Shown here: piece by piece, positions 18,881-27,047 of the stretch
Position numbering within the stretch: the stretch's first letter is position 1
Layout of the letters: each line of letters begins with the position of its first letter
From: Candidatus Nitrospira nitrificans
GTDB taxonomy: Bacteria > Nitrospirota > Nitrospiria > Nitrospirales > Nitrospiraceae
Reading direction: 5' to 3'
Assembly (NCBI RefSeq): GCF_001458775.1
Contig: NZ_CZPZ01000001.1
Span: 62,001-126,000 of the forward strand
Length of the DNA stretch: 64,000 nucleotides
Notes under the pieces: generated by a model
The model's input: the letters and a program-made list of their open reading frames with translations, nothing else
Told to the model about the DNA's origin: nothing
Database searches by the model: none
Translations under genes and position numbers: made by a program

Positions 18881-18911
18881 GGGCTTGATACCCACGGTGG
18901 GTATCAAGCCC
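18881..18911 (-). terminator. Strong hairpin, probable terminator of the VPLPA-CTERM gene
   Basis: A perfect inverted repeat with arms of 14-15 bases (GGGCTTGATACCCA and its complement) around a three-base loop. On the minus strand it lies 25 bases after the VPLPA-CTERM stop and is followed by the pyrimidine-rich GTTCTTTCTT. It fits a Rho-independent terminator that separates this gene from xrtD. Confidence 0.75.
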
Positions 18912-18935
18912 CGGTCGTCAAAACGAGGTTTGCGA

Positions 18936-19601
18936 TTAAGCCTTGGCTCCGCGGAGATTTCTTAACCCTCCCGCACCCAAACCGACCAACGAAATAAGAC
19001 CTGCGCCGAACAGAAGAACTGCAGCCGGCAACGGGACTGCCGTCAGGTGAGCAAGCGAACCAACGATATAGTTTCCCGTCCCACCGAAGTCCAGCCGCCA
19101 CTGATTTCTGGCAAACGAACTTAAGCTTGGCGGGGCGGTGGGAACATTCACGTCCCCGAACGCGTTCCCGCTTGGATCGCTGAGCGACAACTGAAAGCTA
19201 GACGGCAATACTCCATTGATTGCCCCACCCGTCACGGTGGAGAAGGCGGTGAGACTGTCGACCCCTGCCAGTGGAGGGCTGTTCAGCACCAACAGGCCAT
19301 TGGCGCCGGAAGCATACGAGAATATATGGCCGTTAATGTTGAGGTTGAGTCCTGTGATCGAGTTGAGATACAGTCCCGTTCCAGGAATAATCGGAGCAGT
19401 ACTGGTATCGAATGTGATATTGCCCGACATGACTCCAGTCCCCACGGTTGGGAACAGCACACCTCCAACCTCACCGATTGACCCGCTAAACGAAAAGCTG
19501 ACAAGGCTGGCCTCCGATGGTCCGGCAACCAAGAGAACCGAACTCAATGCGATCGCCGGCAAGGCGAGTCGTCTACCAAATAGGCGCTTCATCATCCGCA
19601 T
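18936..19601 (-). CDS. VPLPA-CTERM sorting-domain surface protein
   Basis: A 221-residue secreted protein. The signal peptide (about residues 1-30) ends near GPSEASLVSF. The mature part is Gly/Ser/Thr-rich beta-type sequence with no recognised enzyme domain. The last 33 residues form the sorting signal: VPLPA at about 189-193, a hydrophobic helix (AVLLFGAGLISLVGLG) and a basic tail (RNLRG). An exosortase should process it at the membrane and release it to the surface or EPS matrix. Start ATG 19601 has AGGAG seven bases upstream. A sigma-54-type promoter lies 60 bases upstream and a strong terminator follows, so it is a single-gene unit. Confidence 0.88.
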   Translation of the reverse strand: MRMMKRLFGRRLALPAIALSSVLLVAGPSEASLVSFSFSGSIGEVGGVLFPTVGTGVMSGNITFDTSTAPIIPGTGLYLNSITGLNLNINGHIFSYASGANGLLVLNSPPLAGVDSLTAFSTVTGGAINGVLPSSFQLSLSDPSGNAFGDVNVPTAPPSLSSFARNQWRLDFGGTGNYIVGSLAHLTAVPLPAAVLLFGAGLISLVGLGAGGLRNLRGAKA

Positions 19602-19951
19602 AACACCACTCCTGCTAGAGGTTGACACATAAGGAACACGTGTGAACAGGGAAGCGTTCAGCAAATCCCAGGCCATCCAGGACCAGATGCATGTCACTGA
19701 AAACTAAGGAACACGATTGAGACTTTCGTCGGCAACTGTGTGCATGACACCACAACGATGTTCAATTATGTATGGGCCCTGTGCAGGGGGAAGCTACCTA
19801 CCGCGTTTCCTCCTACCTGGCAAAACCCATTCATATCGTTGCAATGTCCCTGATGGATACCTCTCCAGTGCCCCTACCTTTTATTGGCCGTTCGGCATGC
19901 CCGGATCGAAGCGTGACCGGATGTTGTGGAGATCAGAGTTCTTCGGCAAGG
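19602..19951. other. 350-base intergenic region upstream of the VPLPA-CTERM gene
   Basis: No convincing gene. It contains the sigma-54-type promoter at 19660-19675 and two direct copies of TAAGGAACACG (19630-19640 and 19705-19715) 75 bases apart, possible activator sites. Short frames on the plus strand here have no ribosome-binding site or family features. Nothing clear was seen in 19720-19951. Confidence 0.5.
19660..19675 (-). promoter_or_regulatory. Sigma-54 (-24/-12) promoter for the VPLPA-CTERM gene
   Basis: On the minus strand the sequence is TGGCCTGGGATTTGCT. It has the invariant GG and GC at the required ten-base spacing and a perfect TTGCT -12 element; only the CAC after TGG deviates. 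The GC lies about 60 bases before the ATG at 19601. Sigma-54 control of PEP-CTERM proteins through the PrsK/PrsR two-component pair is established in other exosortase bacteria. Confidence 0.65.
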
Positions 19952-21214
19952 TCATCTCACAGGGGTAGAAACCTCCTCATCCTCCAGAACTGTCTTCCCA
20001 TCAACAGCCTCGAGCACAGAAGCGAGTTTTCTGGCGAGCACGATGCGATCGAAATGTTCAATGACATATCGGCGCCCATTCCTACCCAGCTGTTGGCACC
20101 GGTCAGTATTTTGAGAAAGCTCCAGAACACGCGCAGCGAGCTCCTCAGCCTGTTCCGGCTCAATACACACGCCTGCCTTGGCTGCTCGGATAAGATCCGC
20201 GCTCTCCCCTTCCACTCCAAGAATGATCGGCTTCGCCATCGCCAAGCTTTCAAAGATCTTCGAGGGGATGACCGTCTTGAACAGGTCTGATTTTTTCAGG
20301 AGAACGAGACTGATGTCGGATAACGCCCAGAAGTCGCGCATGCGGCTTTTGGGTTGCTGATCGACCATCATCACGTTGCCCAGCGCCATGTCGTCTCGCA
20401 TCTGAAGAAGCGCCCGCCGCTCGGCTCCATCACCCACCATCAGGAAAACAATGTTGTTCGAGCCGCTTAATCGGTGGGCTGCATGAAAGATCGTTTCCAG
20501 ATGGTGAGCCATGCCATGGGTCCCAAAATAGGACACCACGAACTTTTCTTTGACCCCAAGCTCTTCAGCAAGAGCACTCGCGCCATCCAACGGCGCATAC
20601 TGATCCAGATCGACACCGTTTTTGACGACGTCGATTTTTCCAGCGTCGATGCCCTTGCCCAACATGTAGGCTTTGAACGAGTCGGTCACCGGCACGATTC
20701 GATCCGCCTTTCGATAGGCGAACCGCTCGATCCATTCCAACAGGGTAATGATTGTGGGGCTTTTAATCGCACCTACGGCAACGATCGATTCCGGCCATAG
20801 GTCACGGATCTCTAATACCCAGGGTATTCTCCTCAACTTGCTGACAACGTAGCCTGCGAGCCCATTGAAGAATTGAGGAGAGGTAGAAAGAACGACGTCT
20901 GCTTTGGGGAGAAAAATGGAGACCATGACTGCAGAACACATATACGAGATGTAGTTCAACGTTCGTTTGAGGAAACCTTCATTAGCCGTCACGAACGTCC
21001 AGACCCTGACAACGCTGATTCCGTCTCTCGTTTCTCGTTGATAGATCCGATTGCGGTATCCTTCGTAGACCTTTCCTTGAGGATGATTCGGCGCGCAGGT
21101 CACGACCGTCACATGATGCCCATCTCGGACCCATTGTCGACAATGTTCGTAAGCTCTCGTTGCCGGCGCGTTAACCTCGGGAGGGAAGTAATGTGACAGA
21201 AAGAGGATTCGCAT
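19952..21214 (-). CDS. Glycosyltransferase family 4 protein (WbuB-like)
   Basis: A 420-residue GT-B glycosyltransferase of the WbuB/fucosamine-transferase-like branch, acting at the cytoplasmic membrane on the lipid-linked repeat unit. The N-terminal half begins MRILFLSHYFPPEVNAPA and contains VLEIRDLWPES. The C-terminal nucleotide-sugar domain holds VVSYFGTHGMAHHLET, VGDGAERRAL and the PSKIFESLAMAKPIILG region with the family EX7E-type acidic pair. Sugar specificity cannot be read. Its start overlaps the end of the heparinase-like gene by 44 bases, indicating co-transcription. Confidence 0.87.
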   Translation of the reverse strand: MRILFLSHYFPPEVNAPATRAYEHCRQWVRDGHHVTVVTCAPNHPQGKVYEGYRNRIYQRETRDGISVVRVWTFVTANEGFLKRTLNYISYMCSAVMVSIFLPKADVVLSTSPQFFNGLAGYVVSKLRRIPWVLEIRDLWPESIVAVGAIKSPTIITLLEWIERFAYRKADRIVPVTDSFKAYMLGKGIDAGKIDVVKNGVDLDQYAPLDGASALAEELGVKEKFVVSYFGTHGMAHHLETIFHAAHRLSGSNNIVFLMVGDGAERRALLQMRDDMALGNVMMVDQQPKSRMRDFWALSDISLVLLKKSDLFKTVIPSKIFESLAMAKPIILGVEGESADLIRAAKAGVCIEPEQAEELAARVLELSQNTDRCQQLGRNGRRYVIEHFDRIVLARKLASVLEAVDGKTVLEDEEVSTPVR

Positions 21215-22931
21215 GCTCGTGCGCCTGGGTTTGTCGGTTTCTCGTTTTCTGGATTCGATAACTCAGCTGGAGTGGACCTTCTCCAGAACAAGAAAAGGCT
21301 AGCACAGGGTTCTTCCGGCTCAAACCAAACTCAGGGAAATAGCATCCCGACCCACTCTGGACTCGGCAGGGACTCAGCGCCTCAATCATGGCAACAATCT
21401 CCCAACCTCGCTCGATTCTGAATGGACCCTCCCCCGATTCCAGGATTGTAAAATCGGGATGAATATGAACGAAACTTTCCATCCGATGTATTCCTCTTCC
21501 CTCCAATACATCCGTAACGACCCAACTTCCACATCCATCGTAAGAAATCTTCCTCTTGTGGATCGGCCTCCCCTTCAATCTCGTATATCCGTCATGAGCT
21601 CCTTCAAACAGGACCGACCCCTCTCCTGCCTTGTCGATATGGGCCTGGATCGGCCTCGCCCGCCGTGCCACCCGAAATACGCCCCACATTTCTGATTGTT
21701 CTTCTTCATCGACCATCACGGTATTATGAGCGCTCGTACTTCGCGCATAGGCCCGTTCCCGACTTAGCTCATAGTCATAGACCCCGCTATCGACCACAAC
21801 TCGCCGTCCGTCAATCGCGAGCTCATAACTCAACGTATCACAATGGGCATGGCCGGGCTGATAGTCAGGACCGATCGGCCCACAATCAATAATGATCATA
21901 TCGTCCGCCTTGCGACAGACATAGTAGCCGTTTGACGGAAAGGCATTGACCACCAGATCCTTTGTTGGCCTTGGTGTCTTGTATCCAATCACCCTCTCCG
22001 CGTAGTCGAAGATCCGATGAGGAGGTGGCGCAATGCCGAACGCCGAATCATTGAACAGGGGAATTGCTCCGTCCGGCAAGCAAATCGCGTGCAGGAAATC
22101 CAGGGCTGCGGTCACCTTGCCGCTAAATTCGCCCGCTATGTCACTTGAGATGGCAGCAGATGAGTTCTCAGCTAGATTCAATACATCAAGATAATCGACC
22201 AGGCAGATGGAGTGGTACATGGGGCTTCGCTCAAAATGCCCCCCATCGGCGAGAAACTGTTCCTTCAGTTCGCCTCGCAGAATGCCCAGGCCCTTTTGAA
22301 GCCATCGGTCTGCATCAACCCCCTCGAAGTACACTCCGGCGAAAAATAGAGCCACGCCATTTTTGAGATAGTGATTGGCCAGAATGTGATATTCGATGTT
22401 TTGTTCAAGCCACAGCGCTTGTTGATAGAGACTCTCAAGCCATTCATGCTTGGGCAGTCGATCACTTTCTTTAAGACCGGCCACCGCCCGCGACAAGAAA
22501 AACTTTACCCAATTCACGATTCTGAGCGAAGCCGTATAGGGCTCCCATGCATCTTCAGTCCCTGGTGGATTACTTCTAATCCAATCAGTAATCAGGAGAC
22601 ACTTGTTTTCAAAAGAACGCTGCGGATCATGCAAATAATCAAAATAGTGCAGGTTATACCGCCAAAGCTTCGGCATATCCCGACTGACCCAATCAATCCG
22701 CTCGGTGGGAATCGCGTTCGTGACATTCAAGAAATGAAATGTTGTTCCTCCGCTGGAAGTCTCTCGATCACACCAAGCCGTTACGAGTGCGATGGACATC
22801 CTCCGGTGAATCGGACCGGAAGGGAGGGGCACAGCCAATGAGGGAGGCAAGCGATGCGCAAGCAACTGCACTACTTGGCGAGGCTTTAGATGACTGAGCG
22901 TCCGAATCAGCAGCACTGCCTGATGGATCAT
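21171..22931 (-). CDS. Heparinase II/III-family (alginate-lyase-like) protein
   Basis: A 586-residue polysaccharide lyase-like protein of the type found in exosortase EPS loci. The N-terminal two thirds form the helical toroid domain (WRYNLHYFDYLHDP, ANHYLKNGVALFFAG, YHSICLVDYLD). The C-terminal beta domain carries GHAHCDTLSYELAIDGRRVV and RSTSAHNTVMVDE, which hold the conserved His residues. It may trim or remodel the polysaccharide made by this locus; activity is inferred. No signal peptide is obvious. ATG 22931 was chosen because MIHQAVLLIRTLSHLKPRQV matches the usual start and leaves a 31-base gap; the longer frame to 23078 would overlap its neighbour by over 100 bases. Confidence 0.82.
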   Translation of the reverse strand: MIHQAVLLIRTLSHLKPRQVVQLLAHRLPPSLAVPLPSGPIHRRMSIALVTAWCDRETSSGGTTFHFLNVTNAIPTERIDWVSRDMPKLWRYNLHYFDYLHDPQRSFENKCLLITDWIRSNPPGTEDAWEPYTASLRIVNWVKFFLSRAVAGLKESDRLPKHEWLESLYQQALWLEQNIEYHILANHYLKNGVALFFAGVYFEGVDADRWLQKGLGILRGELKEQFLADGGHFERSPMYHSICLVDYLDVLNLAENSSAAISSDIAGEFSGKVTAALDFLHAICLPDGAIPLFNDSAFGIAPPPHRIFDYAERVIGYKTPRPTKDLVVNAFPSNGYYVCRKADDMIIIDCGPIGPDYQPGHAHCDTLSYELAIDGRRVVVDSGVYDYELSRERAYARSTSAHNTVMVDEEEQSEMWGVFRVARRARPIQAHIDKAGEGSVLFEGAHDGYTRLKGRPIHKRKISYDGCGSWVVTDVLEGRGIHRMESFVHIHPDFTILESGEGPFRIERGWEIVAMIEALSPCRVQSGSGCYFPEFGLSRKNPVLAFSCSGEGPLQLSYRIQKTRNRQTQAHEHANPLSVTLLPSRG

Positions 22932-22962
22932 GCACCTGTTTCCAAATTCCGCTTCATCGCGC

Positions 22963-25125
22963 TCAATGGAGGCGGTCAAACACATCGTGACGCATGCTAG
23001 TGATCTTATCGGATGTCCATGCGTAAAGGTCCAAGGTCGATGGGTTCCACCCGACCGATGAGCCGAAAAGGGCTTCAACGGTCTTGCGATCTAAGGCCGA
23101 TAACAAGGCATAATCCTCCAAGCCCTCGCGGAACGCTTCCCAGCGTCGACTGCTGACGACCTGATTGTTCCCTTCGTAGACAACGGCCCAGTCCGGATAC
23201 TTGCCGTCCACATCATTCCATGCCGAACTGCCGTTCGTGTCGCTATACGACCAAAAGCCGACACCTTTGGCCCCGAAAATCCAACTCCACCAGGCGAGCA
23301 ATCGATAATGCTGCAAAGGCGAACCCAGTTTAGCGGGTGACGGCGGATTTCCATACAACCACCACGGCTTCTGTAATCCGGAAAAAAACATATGCGCCTG
23401 ACCTCTCACGAACTCGAGATTCGGCTGCCAGATATCGATGACCTCATCCAACCGCCGCAGGTCATCCAGTGACGTGTGGCCGCTTTTCCCGGAGGTGGGA
23501 TCGGCATAGACACGGATCTGAGAATCCGTGCTTTTGATTGCTCTCGCTACGGCTTCAAGAAACACGATGTTGTCGCCACGAGGTTCATCGACAGGATAGA
23601 GCGCCCATTGCTGCTTGCTGAAGCCGCGCTGGTCCAGATAGGTCGACATACGATCCAGCCATTGACTCAGGCGGCGCTTGGCATCCGAAGAGATGTCGGG
23701 GCGATGCTTGGAAAGTCCAAGCGGATTTCTCGTGACATCCCAGCCCAGGTACAAGAGGAGCATCCCCTGACCGCGTACAAGCCGGAGCATGTTATTGAAG
23801 GCTGCCCAGTGCTCGGCACTCCACATCCCGTCCAGCCCCACACCAGGGATATCAGCCGGATGGAGCACAAAGACATTGATGCCATGAGCCTGCAAGTCCT
23901 GAAAAGTTACATCGGGGTTGCGCCAGATTGGAGTATCGCGAATATAGGCCCAGTTGACAGCCGCCGGTTGAGTGGTCTGTGGCAACGGTGGATGCACAAT
24001 GATCTCACCTGAAATTGTCGTCGCCTCGGCTCCGCCCTCCCTCAACGCTGCAACTGTGAATGTATGGGTCCCCACGGGAATCAAGCGAAGATCAAGCGAG
24101 ATCCAGGCATAGTTGAGGCGTTCGGCGCGAAGTGCCAGCTTTCGGTCTGTGCCGAGCGGCACAAGCGGGTCATAGACCAACTGCCCGCTGGCGGCCACGA
24201 CCGGAGCCACGTAGAATAGGCGGACTGCTTCCGAGGGAACTCCTGTCACTTGAAGACGGACGTCTGTCATTGCGCCGGACGCCCAAGTCTTGAGGCCCAC
24301 ACAGATGGACTCTTGTTCACCTTGAAATCCCTCTACGACCACTCGCTTAGGGACCTTGTTCAGTTGGGGAGTAGCCAAATCAGATGGCAACGCGCCCCAT
24401 GGATCCTGGAGCCACATCACAACATTGACGCCGGCAGGAGCCGGTGGACTTTGAGGGCTGGGGGTCAGGGCACGGGCCATGAGATTGTCCCGCAAACTCT
24501 CCGTGCTGTCGGTGAGCGCCTGTGTTTTCGATCCGACCAAGCGCTCTTTCGGCAGAGCACCGGCTTTCCCGCTGTCATCCCAGACTACTTCATCGACAAA
24601 GAGAAACTCCCCGCCGGCATGCAAGACCACCAGAAGCCCTGTCCCCGCAAAAGACACCGGCACGGTGATCCAATGATGCGCTTTGTCGGCCAGCTGCTTG
24701 CTAATCGGCGATCCACTGCCGGTTTTGTAATAAGTACCGTCCGCCCCCTTCGAATAAACATCGATTTGGCGTGGAACATCCACCTCGGCATAGAGACCCT
24801 TGGCTGTATGAATGCGCAAGGTCCCCTGCCGTGATTCCATCGATTGCGTCCGCTCGCGCCCAAGCTCGATTGAAAGCGTGACGGGAGTGGCATGCGCCCA
24901 TCCCACAGCGTCTCGCTTCGTCCACATCGGGAATGCCGCCGTCGCTCCATCCGTTAATTGGAGGGCATCATTGTGATCACTCGTCGTCGCATAGTTGGGC
25001 GGATGAGAAAATTCCCGCACTAGGATTTTGGTCGTCTCAGCCGAACAGAGCTCTGCCAGCGTGCCGTTTATCACAAGCCCTACGACCGCACACCACCAGG
25101 TGATTGCACGTGTGTAACTCCGCAT
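22963..25125 (-). CDS. DUF4091 / GH123-like secreted glycoside-hydrolase-type protein
   Basis: A 720-residue exported protein. A signal peptide (WWCAVVGLVINGTLAELCSAE) is followed by beta-sandwich-like N-terminal sequence with alternating strands. A TIM-barrel-like catalytic region starts near residue 390 (ALYPVDEPRGDN with the acidic pair expected of GH123-type enzymes, then WWLYGNPPS). The end matches the DUF4091 signature GLEDYALLSAL. Substrate unknown. Beside the lyase-like gene it suggests that the locus encodes its own polysaccharide-processing enzymes. The family call rests on the DUF4091 motif. Confidence 0.72.
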   Translation of the reverse strand: MRSYTRAITWWCAVVGLVINGTLAELCSAETTKILVREFSHPPNYATTSDHNDALQLTDGATAAFPMWTKRDAVGWAHATPVTLSIELGRERTQSMESRQGTLRIHTAKGLYAEVDVPRQIDVYSKGADGTYYKTGSGSPISKQLADKAHHWITVPVSFAGTGLLVVLHAGGEFLFVDEVVWDDSGKAGALPKERLVGSKTQALTDSTESLRDNLMARALTPSPQSPPAPAGVNVVMWLQDPWGALPSDLATPQLNKVPKRVVVEGFQGEQESICVGLKTWASGAMTDVRLQVTGVPSEAVRLFYVAPVVAASGQLVYDPLVPLGTDRKLALRAERLNYAWISLDLRLIPVGTHTFTVAALREGGAEATTISGEIIVHPPLPQTTQPAAVNWAYIRDTPIWRNPDVTFQDLQAHGINVFVLHPADIPGVGLDGMWSAEHWAAFNNMLRLVRGQGMLLLYLGWDVTRNPLGLSKHRPDISSDAKRRLSQWLDRMSTYLDQRGFSKQQWALYPVDEPRGDNIVFLEAVARAIKSTDSQIRVYADPTSGKSGHTSLDDLRRLDEVIDIWQPNLEFVRGQAHMFFSGLQKPWWLYGNPPSPAKLGSPLQHYRLLAWWSWIFGAKGVGFWSYSDTNGSSAWNDVDGKYPDWAVVYEGNNQVVSSRRWEAFREGLEDYALLSALDRKTVEALFGSSVGWNPSTLDLYAWTSDKITSMRHDVFDRLH

Positions 25126-25168
25126 ATCCCCTCCCCTATTCTCTTATGACGCAATGGATTGCAAGCAG

Positions 25169-27046
25169 TTAGGCCGCCCGTTGGAGCCAGCGTTCCAACG
25201 TAGCAAGGCCCCATAAAAACGTTGAATTGTCACGGCGAGATGTCTCGAACGCTTCCACCTGCTGGCGTACAAAGCGCTTCTCGAGTACGGTATTCACGCG
25301 AGCAGTCGAACTCAGGAGATACTCTTTCAAGACGGGCAGATTGTCTCTCAGCATAGCCCGAATGGGAGGATTGAAGGGGCGTTTTGGTTGCCTCACAACA
25401 GCGGCTGTTAGGTCCTGGGCATAGGGCACGGTCACCAAGGCTTTCTTTTGCTTCTGAACTTTGATCCTTGACGGAAGACCGAGAATACCGTGAATCAAAA
25501 TGGTCGATAAAAAAGGGGTGCGCAATTCAAGCGAATGCGCCATGCTGGTCCGATCCGCGCTCTGCAACAAATTACAGGGCACAAATGATTTCATATCAAC
25601 GATAGCGGCGGCGCGCATCGGGTCCGCTTGGTGACGGGTGAACGTGGCCAGCAACTGCCTATAGAAGTCAGTACGGGCATCGGCGATGCCGGAGGCGAAC
25701 GACAACGCTGGCGTATCAAGATACGTCGACCAATCCAGGAAGGCTTCAGCCATTGGCTTTCCCAACGTACAGAGAAATTGTTTGGCACGACGAACAGACA
25801 CTGCCGTCGCCCCAGTCTCCGGAAGCCCCATGAACAGCCCTCGTAAGGCCCGATGCACAAGCGAGGGCCAGCGCTGCATCGCAGCAAATCGAGTCAGCGC
25901 GTGATAACGTGGATATCCGATCAGCAACTCATCCCCTCCGTCACCGACCAGACAGACCTTGCATGATCCGGCAGCCTTCGCCGCAATCATATCCGACACA
26001 ATGGCGGTCGAGTTGCCGAACGGCTGATCAAAAAGGGCAACCACCCGATCAAGAGTCGTACAAAAATCCAACTGCGTGAACGAAATGGTCTCATTGGTTA
26101 AACCACGGCCATGGGCAATCTGCTTGGCCTGCCGGCTTTCATCGGCCTGACCCATATACTCCAGCGTAAATGTCTCCAGCGGGTACTGAAGCGGAACGTC
26201 CTTCATCGCTGCCAAGATCGCATTCGAATCGATACCTGCGCTGAGGAATAGACCCACGCGCACATCGCTGATCAGCCGGCGCTGCACGCTCTGGGAAAAG
26301 AGCCGACGGAAGCGCTCAGCGGCTTCCGGAAAAGAGATCGAGTCGGGGTGGCCCAGCCGGGACTCGACATCGTAGTATTCGTGTAGGACCGGCGCGGTCC
26401 GATCATCCAGTCTCATCTTGAAATAGTGACCCGGGGGCAACTCCTGAATGCCTTGATAGAGCGTGTGAGGGGGCGCCGTGTAGAGAAATCGCAAATAGTC
26501 CAGGAGGCCGATCCGGTCCAGCGATGTATCGACATCCCCTAACGTCAACAGACTCTTGATCTCAGACGCAAATGCAAAGCGCGGACTTCCCTGAAGCGTC
26601 GTGAAGGAATAGTAGAGCGGCTTTTCCCCAATCTGGTCGCGAACCAGCAACAGCGTGTGCTCATCACGATCGGCGAGACAAAAGGCAAACATGCCTTCTA
26701 ATTGCGCCAGGCCCGCTGTGCCATAGCGAATCATCCATTGCAGCAGCACTTCCGTATCGGAAGTCGTACGAAACCGGTGTCCAAGCGCTTCAAGGTCCGC
26801 CCGCAGTTCTTGGAAATTGTAAATTTCCCCATTGAAGACCAGTGCGTAACGACGACAATCCGAGAGAAACGGTTGATGGCTCCGCTGGTCGAGATCAAGG
26901 ATGCTGAGGCGAACATGGCCGAGGTAGCCGCGCCGGTTCGGAAGGGCCATCGTGCCGAAATGGTCGGGACCGCGATGCCGAATGCGGGTCAGCATCGTAC
27001 GGAGCGCCGCCTCGTCGTAGCCGATGACACCGGCAATCCCACACAT
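25169..27046 (-). CDS. Asparagine-synthase-like amidotransferase of EPS locus
   Basis: A 625-residue glutamine-dependent amidotransferase. MCGIAGVIG provides the N-terminal nucleophile Cys2, followed by RHRGPD and VFNGEIYNFQEL of the glutaminase domain. The synthetase domain starts near residue 215 and has the ATP-pyrophosphatase loop FLSAGIDSNAI and CLVGDGGDELLIGYPRY. In exosortase loci this family is thought to amidate a sugar or the polymer rather than make free asparagine. One base separates it from the glycosyltransferase upstream, so translation is probably coupled. Confidence 0.87.
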   Translation of the reverse strand: MCGIAGVIGYDEAALRTMLTRIRHRGPDHFGTMALPNRRGYLGHVRLSILDLDQRSHQPFLSDCRRYALVFNGEIYNFQELRADLEALGHRFRTTSDTEVLLQWMIRYGTAGLAQLEGMFAFCLADRDEHTLLLVRDQIGEKPLYYSFTTLQGSPRFAFASEIKSLLTLGDVDTSLDRIGLLDYLRFLYTAPPHTLYQGIQELPPGHYFKMRLDDRTAPVLHEYYDVESRLGHPDSISFPEAAERFRRLFSQSVQRRLISDVRVGLFLSAGIDSNAILAAMKDVPLQYPLETFTLEYMGQADESRQAKQIAHGRGLTNETISFTQLDFCTTLDRVVALFDQPFGNSTAIVSDMIAAKAAGSCKVCLVGDGGDELLIGYPRYHALTRFAAMQRWPSLVHRALRGLFMGLPETGATAVSVRRAKQFLCTLGKPMAEAFLDWSTYLDTPALSFASGIADARTDFYRQLLATFTRHQADPMRAAAIVDMKSFVPCNLLQSADRTSMAHSLELRTPFLSTILIHGILGLPSRIKVQKQKKALVTVPYAQDLTAAVVRQPKRPFNPPIRAMLRDNLPVLKEYLLSSTARVNTVLEKRFVRQQVEAFETSRRDNSTFLWGLATLERWLQRAA

Positions 27047-27047
27047 G

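Noticed and set aside
19717-20290. Plus-strand frames containing VPLPF, considered as a second sortable protein
   Set aside because: The motif is internal, lacks a following membrane helix and basic tail, there is no signal peptide, and the frame runs antisense into a solid glycosyltransferase gene.
22932-23078. N-terminal extension of the heparinase-like protein
   Set aside because: It overlaps the DUF4091 gene by over 100 bases and adds sequence not found in the family.
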